64,000 bases of DNA from Pseudoalteromonas rubra (lineage in GTDB: Bacteria > Pseudomonadota > Gammaproteobacteria > Enterobacterales > Alteromonadaceae): the NCBI RefSeq assembly GCF_001482385.1, contig NZ_CP013612.1:496001-560000 (forward strand). Reading direction: 5' to 3'. The position numbers and the translations under genes were made by a program. The notes under the pieces are model-generated. The model did no database searches. It had not been told where the DNA came from and was given only the letters and a program-made list of their open reading frames with translations. Numbering within the stretch: the first letter of the stretch is position 1; every line of letters begins with the position of its first letter. Positions 40,982-50,048 of the stretch are shown piece after piece.

Positions 40982-41300
40982 CCATATGACCTTCATTTTA
41001 ATTACAAAATGTTCCCGTTTTGGGATGGCGGGATTAAATCATATCTGAAAGTAGAAATCTTCACAGGGTTACAAAAAGAGACAGTAAAATTCTTTTCTTT
41101 ACAGGCTGTTATCGTTTATTTCAATTTTAGCATCACTAAATTTTCACTGTTAATCGGGCATGGGTTAAACCGTAAGGTGAGTATTTTTCAGATGTTGGTT
41201 ACACAGAGAGTAGAAAAAAGAGTGTAAAAAATAATGGGTAAAATTATTCCTGAAACCCGCACAATGAAGCCGTATTTGTGCGGGTTGTGCAAACTCCAGG
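40982..41300. other. intergenic region, 319 bp, AT-rich
   Basis: The region lies between two minus-strand genes. It holds the terminator of the Sel1-repeat gene at its right edge (41254-41286) and presumably the promoter of the lipoprotein gene on the left. A plus-strand frame of 72 codons crosses it but has no ribosome site or recognisable product. I see no other feature. Confidence 0.6.
41254..41286 (-). terminator. terminator hairpin after the Sel1-repeat gene
   Basis: A perfect 11-bp stem AACCCGCACAA / TTGTGCGGGTT with an 11-base loop lies 15 bp past the stop codon of the minus-strand gene. The T-tract is weak but the stem is strong. Confidence 0.65.
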
Positions 41301-42032
41301 CTAGTCTTCAGTAATTTGCGACCCTGCAATATAGGTCCCGGCCTGGATTTTGTGATAAATGGTATCAGCTATCTCCTGTGCATCTTCTCGCTGCGAGCGG
41401 GACATGCTTTTCTCATCCAGTCTGCGGCTGGTTGAAGCAGGGCGATAGCCATTATACTCTGCCAGCGTGTTCCAGATGTAGGAGCGCTGAATGTTCTTCT
41501 CTCCACCGAGTCCCTGATAGTACAGAAGCGCAAGATTGAACATGGCCAGTGTATAGTTATTTGCAGCAGCACGTTCATACCAGAACTTCGCCTGGTTGTA
41601 ATCTTGTGTTACACCATCTCCATTGGCGTGCATAACTCCTAAGTTAAACTGGGCTGCCGGCATGTTTTTTCTGGCAGCGGCCATAAACAGGTCGACGGCT
41701 TTTTGCTTGTCTACTTTTACACCTTTGCCTTGCTCATACATCACCGCTAGTGAAAACATGGCGTCGGCACTGCCAAGCTTAACCGCCTGCTGCATAAGCT
41801 CTGCTGCTTTATGTGGATTTCTCGGTACACCGTATCCACCTTCATGCATTTTGGCTAGCTCGTAGATACCCGGTGCGTATCCCATATCCGCAAGATATCT
41901 GAATTCTTTGAGCGCAACATCAAATTGTCCGGCATTGGCTGCTGCGATACCTTCTTCGAGCCCGGCTTGTGCAGCGGGTGTGTTGGCGAGCAGGCCGACA
42001 AAGGCCAGTGCGTAAGTAAGTTTTTGCCACAT
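41301..42032 (-). CDS. Sel1-repeat (TPR-like) secreted protein
   Basis: A 243-aa protein with a signal peptide (cut near AQA-G, residue 23) and four Sel1-like repeats between residues 26 and 185, shown by repeated A..Y.LA.MHEGGYGV...P..A..L, A.F.LAVMYEQGKGV and A.FNLGVMHANGDGV patterns. Such solenoid proteins serve as scaffolds for protein-protein contacts, often at the envelope. No enzymatic motif is present. The C-terminal 50 residues are polar and unassigned. The gene has its own terminator. Its upstream side faces the predicted sRNA and ppc. Confidence 0.85.
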   Translation of the reverse strand: MWQKLTYALAFVGLLANTPAAQAGLEEGIAAANAGQFDVALKEFRYLADMGYAPGIYELAKMHEGGYGVPRNPHKAAELMQQAVKLGSADAMFSLAVMYEQGKGVKVDKQKAVDLFMAAARKNMPAAQFNLGVMHANGDGVTQDYNQAKFWYERAAANNYTLAMFNLALLYYQGLGGEKNIQRSYIWNTLAEYNGYRPASTSRRLDEKSMSRSQREDAQEIADTIYHKIQAGTYIAGSQITED

Positions 42033-42159
42033 GAGCGTTCTCCTTCATAACCGATGTTGTAAGTCACCAGACCTAAGTGCAGAGTATAGCAGTCTGGGGT
42101 TGAGCCGGTTTTAGCTAGTAGTAATGCCAAGTGAATAGTATAAGCGATTGAAGCAGAAT

Positions 42160-42329
42160 AAAAAAAGCCCTTTCGGGCTTTTCTGATACATATCAACCGT
42201 CACTGATATGAACAATGTAGCAAGTAAATGAGTACGTCTGCCAACTCCCCCTGTGAAAAGTTGTTGGCATATCAACGTTAATGAAGCCGGAAACGGAGAA
42301 TTGAGCAACGAGGTGTTCAGGTCTTCATT
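42160..42329 (-). ncRNA. predicted Fur-controlled small RNA, RyhB-like
   Basis: About 170 nt between a textbook promoter and a rho-independent terminator, without a credible protein frame. Predicted structure: stem TGCCAAC/GTTGGCA (42239-42269) with a G-rich loop, stem CATATCA/TGATATG (42189-42210), and the terminator stem AAAAGCCC-GAAA-GGGCTTTT (42163-42182) with a U-tail of seven. The unpaired stretch between the first two stems (42211-42238) contains TTGCTACATTGTTC on the RNA strand, similar to the TTGCTCACATTGCTTC core of enterobacterial RyhB. The Fur box on the promoter predicts expression when iron is low. Existence of the RNA is well supported, while homology to RyhB is tentative. Confidence 0.72.
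42163..42182 (-). terminator. rho-independent terminator of the predicted sRNA
   Basis: Stem AAAAGCCC / GGGCTTTT with a GAAA tetraloop, followed on the minus strand by seven T. No minus-strand protein gene ends here, so the signal points to a non-coding transcript. Confidence 0.85.
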
Positions 42330-42365
42330 GAGAATGATTATCACTTGTGAATGCTTGTATGTCAA
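42329..42365 (-). promoter_or_regulatory. sigma-70 promoter overlapped by a Fur box
   Basis: On the minus strand TTGACA (42360-42365) is followed after exactly 17 bases by GATAAT (42337-42342). TGATAATCATTCTCA (42329-42343) matches the 7-1-7 Fur consensus TGATAATNATTATCA with one mismatch and covers the -10 hexamer. Iron-loaded Fur bound there should block transcription. The predicted start is near 42329. Confidence 0.8.
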
Positions 42366-42496
42366 ATACTAAATGATAATTAATTGCATTTATGGCTTTT
42401 ATAACTTTTTACCACTGTCTGTCATCAAAGTATCTTTTCTTTTTCTCTGTATAGTCAGTATATTGGAGTGAGTGAAAATTGTTCAGGGAGCATGTT

Positions 42497-45130
42497 ATGC
42501 AACAGCAATACACAGAATTGAAAAGAAACGTGAGTCTGCTTGGCGAGCTACTAGGCACCACAATCGCCCATTCCCAGGGTGCGGAGGTACTCGAAAAAGT
42601 TGAGTTGATCCGGCACCTGGCTAAATCATCACGCGGTGGTGATGCCCAGGCGAGAGAAACGTTAATTGAAACCCTGCAGTCCTTGCCTGACGAAGAGCTA
42701 CTGCCAGTATGTCGGGCGTTTAGTCATTTTCTTAATCTGGCAAACGTTGCAGAGCAGCAACACACTATTTCTGATTCAGGATGCCCACAAGGTCCATTTG
42801 AGACGCTGCAAACCACCTTGTCTGAGATTACCAGAAAAGTAAATCAGGGTGAGACAGAGCAGCACAGAGTTGCCGAGGTAATTGAAAACCTATCTATTGA
42901 ACTGGTACTAACGGCACACCCAACGGAAGTAACTCGTCGTACTTTGATCAGCAAGCATGTTGAGCTGAGCGATTGTTTGTCTGAGCTGGCTGCGTGCCAG
43001 GATAGCAGTTTGTGTCGAAATGAGGTCATCGCGCGGATCGAACAGCTGATCTGCCAGGCATGGCATACCAATGAAATCAGAAACAAGCGCCCAACCCCTC
43101 TTGAAGAAGCCAAGTGGGGCTTTGCGGTCATTGAAAACAGTCTGTGGGATGCAGTGCCAAAATTTACCCGCACGCTCACGCAGCTTGCTGAAGGTCAACT
43201 TGGTATTACGCTCCCGGAAGACTATGCACCGATTAGTCTGGCTTCCTGGATGGGAGGAGACAGAGATGGTAATCCTAATGTGACTGCGCAAGTTACTCAG
43301 AGCGTGCTTGACCACGGGCGCTGGATGGCGCTGGATTTGTATTATCGTGATTTGGATGTGCTGAGCTCTGAGCTGTCAATGGCACCGGCGAATGAGGAAT
43401 TGAAAAGCCTGACAGGGGATCACCCGGAGCCCTATCGCGCGCTGCTCAAACAGCTCAAAGCTGATATTAATGAGACGATATTGTCTCTGGAGCACAAGAT
43501 CAAACAGAAACCCAGCTCGTATCAGGACAAGATCCGCTGCACAGAACAACTGATGACACCGCTAAATATCTGTTATCGCTCACTGACCGAGTGCGGAATG
43601 GAAGTGGTGGCAAATGGTATGCTGCTAGATGTCGTGCACAGACTAAGATGTTTTGGCGTACAGCTGTGTAAACTGGATGTTCGTCAGGATTCAGGCAGAC
43701 ATTGTGATGTGCTGTCAGAGGTCACGCGCTATTTGGGAGTAGGTGATTACGGGCAATGGTCAGAGCAGGACAAACAGGCATTTTTGTTGTCTGAATTATC
43801 GTCTCGGCGCCCTTTATTGCCTAAGCACTGGCAACCCAGTGAGGAAGTACAAGAGGTCCTTGATACTTTTGCTGTTATAGCAAACCAGGATAGAGCAGCT
43901 CTGGGGATCTATATTATCTCAATGGCCAAGGAGGCATCAGATGTATTGGCTGTTGAACTGTTACTTAAGGAAAGTGGTTGTCAGTTTAAGTTACCTGTAG
44001 CACCACTATTTGAAACATTGGATGATTTGAATAATGCGCAGAAGGTGATGCAGCAGTTATTCGACTCCAGCTGGTATAAAGGACACGTGGGTCAGCAGCA
44101 GTATGTCATGATTGGATATTCCGATTCTGCCAAAGACGCAGGCATGATGGCAGCAGGCTGGGCACAGTATCTTGCAATGGAGCAGCTTATTGAAGTAGGT
44201 GAGCAATACCAGGTTGAAATGCATCTGTTCCATGGTCGAGGTGGTACTATAGGTAGGGGTGGGGCACCAGCTGCACAGGCATTGCGTTCTCAGCCCCCCG
44301 GGTCACTGAGTCATGGTTTACGTGTGACAGAGCAAGGAGAGATGATCCGCTTTAAATTTGGTCTGACACCGGTCGCCATTCAAAGCTTGTCTCTGTACGC
44401 CAGTGCTATTATCGAAAATAACCTTTATCCGCCACCACAACCTAAGTCTGACTGGCGAGATGCCATGGCACTGCTGAGTGAGCAGTCTTGTAATCAGTAT
44501 CGGGATTTTGTTCGCGGTAATGCAGACTTTGTGTCTTATTTTAGAGCCGCGACGCCTGAAATTGAGTTGGCGAAGCTACCTTTGGGTTCTCGTCCGGCTA
44601 AACGCAAACCTCAAGGTGGGATAGAAAGTCTTCGTGCCATTCCCTGGATCTTTGCCTGGAGTCAGAATCGCTTAATGTTACCAGCCTGGCTTGGTGCTTT
44701 GGCAGGTATACAAAGTGTTGTGAAGGCGCATAGTGAGGCGTTGCTGGGCGAGATGAGTGAGCAGTGGCCATTTTTCAGAACACGTCTTGAAATGCTGGAA
44801 ATGGTATTTTGTAAAACAGATCTCTGGCTAAGCGAATACTATGATGAACGCCTGGTGCCAGCACAATTGCGCCCACTTGGAGAGTCTTTGCGAAAAGAAC
44901 TCAAAGAGGCTACGCTCTTCATCGAAAAATATGCGCCAAAAGGTTCACTGCTGTCAGCACAACCTTGGATCCGTGAATCAATCGAATTACGAAATCCGTA
45001 TACTGATCCACTTAATGTACTTCAGGTCGAATTACTTAAACGGACCAGAGATAAAGATAATCAGGACTTAGACAGTGCACTGATGATTACTATGATGGGT
45101 ATTGCGGCTGGACTAAGAAATACGGGTTAA
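42497..45130 (+). CDS. ppc: phosphoenolpyruvate carboxylase
   Basis: Anaplerotic enzyme that makes oxaloacetate from PEP and bicarbonate. The ATG at 42497 has AGGGAG 7 bases upstream and gives the usual [12 protein letters not shown] start. The 877-aa length is normal. Key motifs are present: [12 protein letters not shown] (catalytic His), [11 protein letters not shown] (PEP binding), [31 protein letters not shown] and the C-terminal [11 protein letters not shown]. It is a single-gene unit with a terminator after it. Its promoter region is shared with the divergent sRNA. Confidence 0.97.
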   Translation: MQQQYTELKRNVSLLGELLGTTIAHSQGAEVLEKVELIRHLAKSSRGGDAQARETLIETLQSLPDEELLPVCRAFSHFLNLANVAEQQHTISDSGCPQGPFETLQTTLSEITRKVNQGETEQHRVAEVIENLSIELVLTAHPTEVTRRTLISKHVELSDCLSELAACQDSSLCRNEVIARIEQLICQAWHTNEIRNKRPTPLEEAKWGFAVIENSLWDAVPKFTRTLTQLAEGQLGITLPEDYAPISLASWMGGDRDGNPNVTAQVTQSVLDHGRWMALDLYYRDLDVLSSELSMAPANEELKSLTGDHPEPYRALLKQLKADINETILSLEHKIKQKPSSYQDKIRCTEQLMTPLNICYRSLTECGMEVVANGMLLDVVHRLRCFGVQLCKLDVRQDSGRHCDVLSEVTRYLGVGDYGQWSEQDKQAFLLSELSSRRPLLPKHWQPSEEVQEVLDTFAVIANQDRAALGIYIISMAKEASDVLAVELLLKESGCQFKLPVAPLFETLDDLNNAQKVMQQLFDSSWYKGHVGQQQYVMIGYSDSAKDAGMMAAGWAQYLAMEQLIEVGEQYQVEMHLFHGRGGTIGRGGAPAAQALRSQPPGSLSHGLRVTEQGEMIRFKFGLTPVAIQSLSLYASAIIENNLYPPPQPKSDWRDAMALLSEQSCNQYRDFVRGNADFVSYFRAATPEIELAKLPLGSRPAKRKPQGGIESLRAIPWIFAWSQNRLMLPAWLGALAGIQSVVKAHSEALLGEMSEQWPFFRTRLEMLEMVFCKTDLWLSEYYDERLVPAQLRPLGESLRKELKEATLFIEKYAPKGSLLSAQPWIRESIELRNPYTDPLNVLQVELLKRTRDKDNQDLDSALMITMMGIAAGLRNTG

Positions 45131-45169
45131 TTTCACTTGCTGCAATAGCTGTTTTATTCCCTTATAACA

Positions 45170-45196
45170 AAAACCAATCCTATAGGGTTGGTTTTT
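45170..45196 (+). terminator. rho-independent terminator after ppc
   Basis: Stem AAACCAATCC / GGGTTGGTTT (one T-G pair) with a TATA loop and a following T-run, 40 bp after the ppc stop codon. Confidence 0.85.
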
Positions 45197-45312
45197 TCAT
45201 TTTGTCTAGTTTTTTATGGTTGTTTTGTTGACATCAATTCTTAATTAACTAGAATCCCCTGCTACCTTGTAAACGCGCTTAACACTGATTAAGGCAATAG
45301 TCAGAGGCTGAA

Positions 45313-45681
45313 ATGTCAACGCTTTCAACCAGTATCACATATGATGAAACCACAACCCTGATCATGATGACCCTCAGAGGCAAAGCAGGGGTAGATGATG
45401 TTGTTAATGCTTATAAGGTAGCGAACAATTACGCTTCTAAACACCGCAGTAGTAAGTTACTGGTGGATGTTTCTGAGTTGGAGCACCAATTTGCAGCAAT
45501 AGATGTGGTTAATATCATGCCCAAAGTCGCACATCAGGTTAAAAACATGCAGATTGCGCGGGTGGTTGGTATTGAAGGGTTTATGCATGATTTGTTTTTG
45601 CAAAAGGTACAGCGATTTGGCATCAATGCGGAGAATTTCGAGTGCTTCAAAAGTGCTAAGGAATGGTTGAGTAAAAGCTGA
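45313..45681 (+). CDS. small STAS/SpoIIAA-like protein
   Basis: A 122-aa cytoplasmic protein without membrane segments. The pattern of an N-terminal strand pair (ITYDETTTLIMMTLRG), KLLVDVSEL, a central helix and ARVVGIEGFMHDLFLQ, then a terminal helix EWLSKS, looks like the alpha/beta SpoIIAA/STAS-like fold seen in many small bacterial proteins of unknown role. This is a fold guess. The gene is 82 bp upstream of cdd on the same strand. Confidence 0.6.
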   Translation: MSTLSTSITYDETTTLIMMTLRGKAGVDDVVNAYKVANNYASKHRSSKLLVDVSELEHQFAAIDVVNIMPKVAHQVKNMQIARVVGIEGFMHDLFLQKVQRFGINAENFECFKSAKEWLSKS

Positions 45682-45762
45682 TTCAGGCGTAAACTGGTCT
45701 GCCATGAAACAAGCGCAAAACAGCGCTGTACAGGCACGAGCCTGTGCGAATAATAACGATAT

Positions 45763-46632
45763 ATGGCAGATACTGACAACAAGCTAATTCCTTCCGTACT
45801 GGAAGCGTGTAAAACCGCCAACGGCGTACTAAATTCCGAACTCCAAACTCATATTCAGGCCTTATTGGGTTGTAATAAAACTCAGCTAGGGCAGGCGTTG
45901 TTGCCCTACGCAGCAAGCTTTGCTCAGGCCCCCATCTCTTCTTTTCTGGTCGGTGCCGTGGCATACGACAAACACAGCGATCATTATTTCCTGGGTGCTA
46001 ACCTGGAGTTTTCACACCGGGCGCTGTCTTTAGTGGTACATGCTGAGCAAGCTGCTATCAACAATGCGTGGCTAAATGGTGCTAGGGAAATTACCAGCCT
46101 GGATATCACAGCAGCCCCTTGTGGCTACTGCCGTCAGTTTATGAATGAACTAAGTAATGCAAAAGAGCTGAAAATCACCTTGCCGACGGGGGAGACGACG
46201 CTATCGCAACTGCTGCCGGGAGACTTTGGGCCCACAGATTTAGGCAATCTGGAATCACTATTTGACAGTGCTCCGATTGCTATCGATAAGGTGGATGAGC
46301 TATCTGATAAGCTGGTTAGCCACCTTAGCCAAGTTTATGCACCATACACTAAAAACATAGCTGCGGCTGAGTTAGTGATGAAAAACGGTAAGCGTTTTTA
46401 TGGTCGTTATGTCGAAAATGCAGCATACAGCCCAAGTTTATCACCGATGCAAAGTGCACTGAGCCAGTTGGCTATGAGCGGTGAAATACTAGCTGAGGCT
46501 AAGCTGGAGCGGGCGACTTTGGTAGAAACAAATGGAAGAGAAAACCAGCGTGCGGTGACAGAAGCTGTTATAAGTAGCTTTAACGAGACGCTAAAGCTAC
46601 ATTATTATCTGATAGAGTCCAAGCAGGCTTAA
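45763..46632 (+). CDS. cdd: cytidine deaminase, long dimeric type
   Basis: Converts (deoxy)cytidine to (deoxy)uridine in the cytoplasm. The 289-aa length fits the two-domain E. coli-like form. The catalytic domain has HAEQ (His93 zinc ligand, Glu95 proton shuttle) and PCGYC (Cys120 and Cys123). The C-terminal half is the degenerate second domain ([19 protein letters not shown]). It is convergent with udp, which acts on the product uridine, and the two stop codons overlap by four bases inside a palindrome. The ribosome site before the ATG is weak. Confidence 0.96.
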   Translation: MADTDNKLIPSVLEACKTANGVLNSELQTHIQALLGCNKTQLGQALLPYAASFAQAPISSFLVGAVAYDKHSDHYFLGANLEFSHRALSLVVHAEQAAINNAWLNGAREITSLDITAAPCGYCRQFMNELSNAKELKITLPTGETTLSQLLPGDFGPTDLGNLESLFDSAPIAIDKVDELSDKLVSHLSQVYAPYTKNIAAAELVMKNGKRFYGRYVENAAYSPSLSPMQSALSQLAMSGEILAEAKLERATLVETNGRENQRAVTEAVISSFNETLKLHYYLIESKQA

Positions 46633-46640
46633 GCCTGCTT
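46621..46640. terminator. palindrome that ends both cdd and udp
   Basis: AAGCAGGCTTAAGCCTGCTT is a perfect 20-base palindrome carrying the last codons and stop codons of both convergent genes. It can fold with an 8-bp stem in either transcript and is followed by T-rich sequence on the plus side (TGCTTTTTCC). It likely acts as a two-way terminator or 3'-end stabiliser. Confidence 0.65.
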
Positions 46641-47399
46641 TGCTTTTTCCAGTACCAGTTCAGCGGCTTTGATGACGACGGAGACCGCATTTTTTTCGAC
46701 CATCTGATGATCCACGTTCGGGATCTCCTGACGGGTACGGTTAACCAATACACCTGCGACACAGGCCGCTTTTAATCCCAGCGCAGCACACATAGTAAAC
46801 AGGGTTGCGGATTCCATTTCATAGTTCATAACATTGAGCTTTTGCCATTCTTCGCACGAGCCCTGAAATGCTTTTGGTACATATCCCGAGAAGGTGTCAT
46901 ATCGTTCCTGACCCGGATAGAAAGTGTCACTCGAAGCGGTAATGCCCGTGTGATAGGTGACGCCTATGTGTTCACACGCTTCGACCATGGCTGCGGTACA
47001 GTGGAAGTCAGAAACAGCCGGGTAGGCAAGAGGTGCGAAGTGCTGGCTGGCACCATCAAGGCGGACAGAAGCTGTGCTTACCAGAATATCACCTTCGTTA
47101 ATATGTGGCTGGATAGCGCCAGTGGTGCCAATACGAAGGAAGGTATTTACACCCAGTTGAGCCAGCTCTTCAATAGCAATCGAAGTTGAGGGGCCACCAA
47201 TACCAGTTGAGCAAATCACGATGGATTGGCCTTTGATATCGCCAAGATACACATGAAATTCTCGGGTTTGAGCCAGACATTTAGGGTTGTCGAGTTGCGA
47301 AGCAATACGCTCTGAACGTTTAGGGTCGCCAGGTACGATAGCCAGTGTTGCACCGTTGAGATCTGCTTTCGAAAGACCCAGGTGAAATACCTTTTCCAT
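46629..47399 (-). CDS. udp: uridine phosphorylase
   Basis: Splits uridine with phosphate into uracil and ribose-1-phosphate. The ATG at 47399 has AAGG 7 bases upstream and begins the family-typical [18 protein letters not shown] ten codons earlier is unlikely. The 256-aa product has the phosphate loop [26 protein letters not shown], and the late [10 protein letters not shown] segment that reads the nucleoside. It overlaps cdd tail-to-tail, so the two enzymes of uridine salvage share a terminator region. Confidence 0.96.
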   Translation of the reverse strand: MEKVFHLGLSKADLNGATLAIVPGDPKRSERIASQLDNPKCLAQTREFHVYLGDIKGQSIVICSTGIGGPSTSIAIEELAQLGVNTFLRIGTTGAIQPHINEGDILVSTASVRLDGASQHFAPLAYPAVSDFHCTAAMVEACEHIGVTYHTGITASSDTFYPGQERYDTFSGYVPKAFQGSCEEWQKLNVMNYEMESATLFTMCAALGLKAACVAGVLVNRTRQEIPNVDHQMVEKNAVSVVIKAAELVLEKAKQA

Positions 47400-47717
47400 A
47401 TATAAACCTTGTATAGTTCTAAACCCCAATGGTCAATTTTACCTGCTTTTAAGTACAGGACGAATGTCCTTATCTTGACCTTTGAGCATGACAAATGTGT
47501 TTTTTAATTTAAATCCTATAATTGCTCTGGATAAATTACCAATTTGAGGTGTAATGGCATCTTAAACAATAGGTTGTTCACTAATACTATACAAAGATAC
47601 TAGCGCGAAACAGGGTCGTTTGTAACCTTAGTTATCATTCAAATTAACCAATTGCTTGCAACATTGTCGACTGTCTTCTAAACCTTAATAAGGAGAAGCA
47701 AATGGGGAATACCTACA
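47400..47717. other. divergent intergenic region, 318 bp
   Basis: The region separates udp (minus) from the DUF2189 gene (plus). It is AT-rich and should contain both promoters. I find no clear CRP or CytR box by eye. Near the right end a strong ribosome site AAGGAG (47690-47695) precedes a 22-codon reading frame from ATG 47702 that overlaps the DUF2189 start in another frame. Confidence 0.5.
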
Positions 47718-48497
47718 ATGCCTGCAACACAATCGATAGACAAGCACACCGAGTTTGCCCGCTGTTTTGAAAGCAACAAGTTAAGCCCTTTTGTGGCTTT
47801 TCATTGGCTCGCATTGGCGTTTAAAGACATCGCCAGAGCACCTTTACTCAGTCTGATATATGGACTGGTTTTCACAACAATACCTGCTGCAATTATGTGG
47901 CTGGCATTTGAAGTTGATTCACACCTTGTAATCTTACCTGCTGCCGTCGCATTTGCATTGATTGGACCCGCATTTGCCGCTGGCCTTTACGATGTAGCCT
48001 GGGAGCTGGAAAAAGGCCACAAGCCTACGCTTGGTCACAGCCTCAAATCTATGTTCAGAAATCCTGCAGGAGAATGGGGGTTCGCCATTTTACTGATGGT
48101 AATAATGATTGTCTGGATGCGTCTTGCTGCGCTCATTCATGCGCTCTATCCCAATGTGCCAAACCCCAACTTTGAGCAATTATCAGCATTCCTTGGGTTA
48201 GGGACCCTGGTAGGGGGCATTCTGGTTGTGGCTGTGTTTGCGATATCTGCGTTCACGCCACAGATAATGATGGAGCGTCGTGTCGACATTATGACTGCGG
48301 TGGTTTCGTCAATTCACGCAGTGAGATCCAATGCTGCGGCGATGGTTGTATGGGGCGCGACAATTGGTGTTTTGGTTATCGTAGGCTTCTTAACAGGAAC
48401 GGCTGGGTTTATCGTGATAATGCCGCTGCTTGCTTACGCAAGTTGGCATGGTTACATTGCTACGATTAAAACTAAAAAACCCAGAAAATACGAATAA
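47718..48497 (+). CDS. DUF2189 integral membrane protein
   Basis: A 259-aa protein with six membrane segments and the DUF2189 pattern: an N-terminal FHWLALAFKDIARAPLLSLIYG, a GPAFAAGLYDVAWELEKG loop and a C-terminal MPLLAYASWHGY. The family is widespread in proteobacteria, of unknown function, sometimes linked to cytochrome c oxidase subunit-like annotations without proof. The start ATG at 47718 has only a GGGGAA element about 9 bases upstream. The best ribosome site in the region serves the overlapping out-of-frame ATG at 47702. Confidence 0.82.
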   Translation: MPATQSIDKHTEFARCFESNKLSPFVAFHWLALAFKDIARAPLLSLIYGLVFTTIPAAIMWLAFEVDSHLVILPAAVAFALIGPAFAAGLYDVAWELEKGHKPTLGHSLKSMFRNPAGEWGFAILLMVIMIVWMRLAALIHALYPNVPNPNFEQLSAFLGLGTLVGGILVVAVFAISAFTPQIMMERRVDIMTAVVSSIHAVRSNAAAMVVWGATIGVLVIVGFLTGTAGFIVIMPLLAYASWHGYIATIKTKKPRKYE

Positions 48498-48518
48498 GCA
48501 AACACTTAGCCTGCATAT

Positions 48519-48559
48519 TCAACCGCTTTGGCAAACTTTGGTGATGTCAGAGCGGTTGA
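48519..48559 (+). terminator. hairpin after the DUF2189 gene
   Basis: TCAACCGCTTTG pairs with CAGAGCGGTTGA (one G-T pair) 22 bp after the stop codon. There is no T-run after the stem, so it may be a rho-type end or an mRNA-stabilising structure. Confidence 0.45.
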
Positions 48560-48690
48560 CTTATCTCCCAGCCATGTTATACCGACACCAGCACAGTATA
48601 TTTTAGCGTTTTAAAGTCCACTTTATATTCGTAACTCTTTGAAAGCTAGGGTTTTTGATTTTTTTGTTGTGAAAGGTTTTTGAAAATTAC

Positions 48691-48702
48691 GGGAAATTTC
48701 CC
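48691..48702. promoter_or_regulatory. 12-bp perfect palindrome upstream of the arginase-family gene
   Basis: GGGAAATTTCCC lies about 79 bp before the start codon in an AT-rich promoter region. It is a candidate regulator site. No family match is claimed. Confidence 0.35.
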
Positions 48703-48780
48703 TTATCTATTCAGTGAACCTGACAATAAATCCGTGAGTAACGGTGTGGCATGTTTATGCAGTTGACTGAGGAGGTCTCA

Positions 48781-49893
48781 ATGAGTGATAGCAAAGCAAA
48801 GTTTCATCAGAAAATAGAAAACTGTCTGTGTCCGCCCGGGGATGGCGTGTTTACCGTTAACACGGCGAAAGAAAGAAAGGCGGCGTTGCGAGAAAAACTC
48901 TACGGGCAGACAGAAAACATTGAACCTCTATGGAAAGCGTCATTAAATGCACTGGGTGAAAGTGAGCACAAAGCCGCCATTTTGGGGATCAGCTCCGACT
49001 GTGGTGGTGGTATTTTGAGAGGGGCGAACTGGGGTCCATTGTTCCTTCGTTCGACATTGCTAACACAGCAGCCACAAGTGAGTGCGTTTGATTTAGGTGA
49101 CGTGCGTGTAATCCCTCATCTTCTGCATGACAAGTATCTGAATGAAGGGACAATCAGCAACTGTCAAAAGGCACTCTATCAGGACGAAAATAGCGATTAC
49201 CATGTATCTCCTTTGTCTATTACAGAGGACGTTTGTGATGGTTTTTACGCGAATTATCCAGATAAAGGCATTTTTGGTATCGGCGGCGACCACTCAATCA
49301 GCTATCCTCTTACCAAAGCCTACCTTAAGGCGAAACGTGATCAGGGTAAACGTACTGCAATAATCCACTTCGATGCACACACCGACCTTCTGGTGGAGCG
49401 ATTGGGTATCGATCTTTGCTTTGGCTCATGGTGTACTCATATATTGGAGTTTTTGCCAGCTCCGCACCATTTGATCCAGTTCGGGATCCGCTCAAGCGGC
49501 AAGAGCAAGCAACATTGGGAGTCAACATTCGGTGTTAAACAGCACTGGGCAAACGAGATCCGCGAGCAAGGCGCTGAGGCCATTGTAGAGCAGGTGATTA
49601 ATCAGCTGAAGGAAGACAAGGTTGACGAGCTGTACGTGAGTTTTGACATTGATGCTTTGGATGAGCAGTTTGCTGCGGCAACGGGTACACCAGAATCAGG
49701 CGGTATGACGCCAGATGAAGCAATGACAATACTGACGGCTCTAAGCAAAGAGTTTCCTATCACGGGTGCTGATATGATGGAGATTGCCCCATTTACTGAT
49801 AGCTCGCTGGCAGGTTTATCTAGCTCAGAAACGACGCTGCGTGAAGGCGCTAAGTTATCAGCATTCCTGATTGACGCAATCAATAAAGGCTAA
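48781..49893 (+). CDS. arginase/agmatinase/formimidoylglutamase family hydrolase
   Basis: A binuclear manganese ureohydrolase, 370 aa. The ATG at 48781 is preceded by a near-ideal GAGGAGGT, so the earlier in-frame ATGs are rejected. All six metal ligands are present: GGDHS (His171), FDAHTD (Asp198, His200, Asp202) and SFDID (Asp289, Asp291). The family hydrolyses guanidino or formimino groups of arginine, agmatine or formimidoylglutamate. At 370 aa it is longer than typical arginases, with an extra N-terminal region (1-60). Neither hut nor spe genes lie nearby, so the substrate is open. Confidence 0.88.
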   Translation: MSDSKAKFHQKIENCLCPPGDGVFTVNTAKERKAALREKLYGQTENIEPLWKASLNALGESEHKAAILGISSDCGGGILRGANWGPLFLRSTLLTQQPQVSAFDLGDVRVIPHLLHDKYLNEGTISNCQKALYQDENSDYHVSPLSITEDVCDGFYANYPDKGIFGIGGDHSISYPLTKAYLKAKRDQGKRTAIIHFDAHTDLLVERLGIDLCFGSWCTHILEFLPAPHHLIQFGIRSSGKSKQHWESTFGVKQHWANEIREQGAEAIVEQVINQLKEDKVDELYVSFDIDALDEQFAAATGTPESGGMTPDEAMTILTALSKEFPITGADMMEIAPFTDSSLAGLSSSETTLREGAKLSAFLIDAINKG

Positions 49894-49900
49894 TCAGACG

Positions 49901-49928
49901 CACATAGAGGGTTCAGGCCCTCTATGTG
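49901..49928 (+). terminator. hairpin after the arginase-family gene
   Basis: A perfect 11-bp stem CACATAGAGGG / CCCTCTATGTG with a TTCAGG loop, 7 bp past the stop codon. It lacks a T-run but the stem is strong. Confidence 0.6.
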
Positions 49929-50048
49929 GCCGCATATTATGCGCGTTTATGCTATCTCATCAAAAATTTACCTACTTTTATATTCACAGCATCCGAATAT
50001 TTTCCTATATTAAAAATTGCATTCTGAATCGATCATAAGGAGCGATGC

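Larger units (their letters stand above)
42033..42496. other. divergent region, 464 bp, containing a predicted sRNA gene
   Basis: The region lies between the minus-strand Sel1-repeat gene and plus-strand ppc. An 84-codon minus-strand frame crosses it but reads through the terminator at 42160-42182 and has no protein features. The region is best explained by an sRNA gene with its own promoter (listed separately) plus the ppc promoter. Confidence 0.7.

Noticed and set aside
41009..41227. 72-codon plus-strand frame in the gap right of the large lipoprotein
   Set aside because: It sits in promoter-like AT-rich DNA and has no start signal or recognisable product.
42111..42365. 84-codon minus-strand frame upstream of ppc
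   Set aside because: It runs straight through a strong terminator, has no ribosome site and no protein features. The sRNA explanation fits the promoter and terminator better.
46621..46640. Palindrome considered as an integration or recombination site
   Set aside because: There is no integrase, repeat copy or composition change nearby. The overlap of two stop codons explains it.
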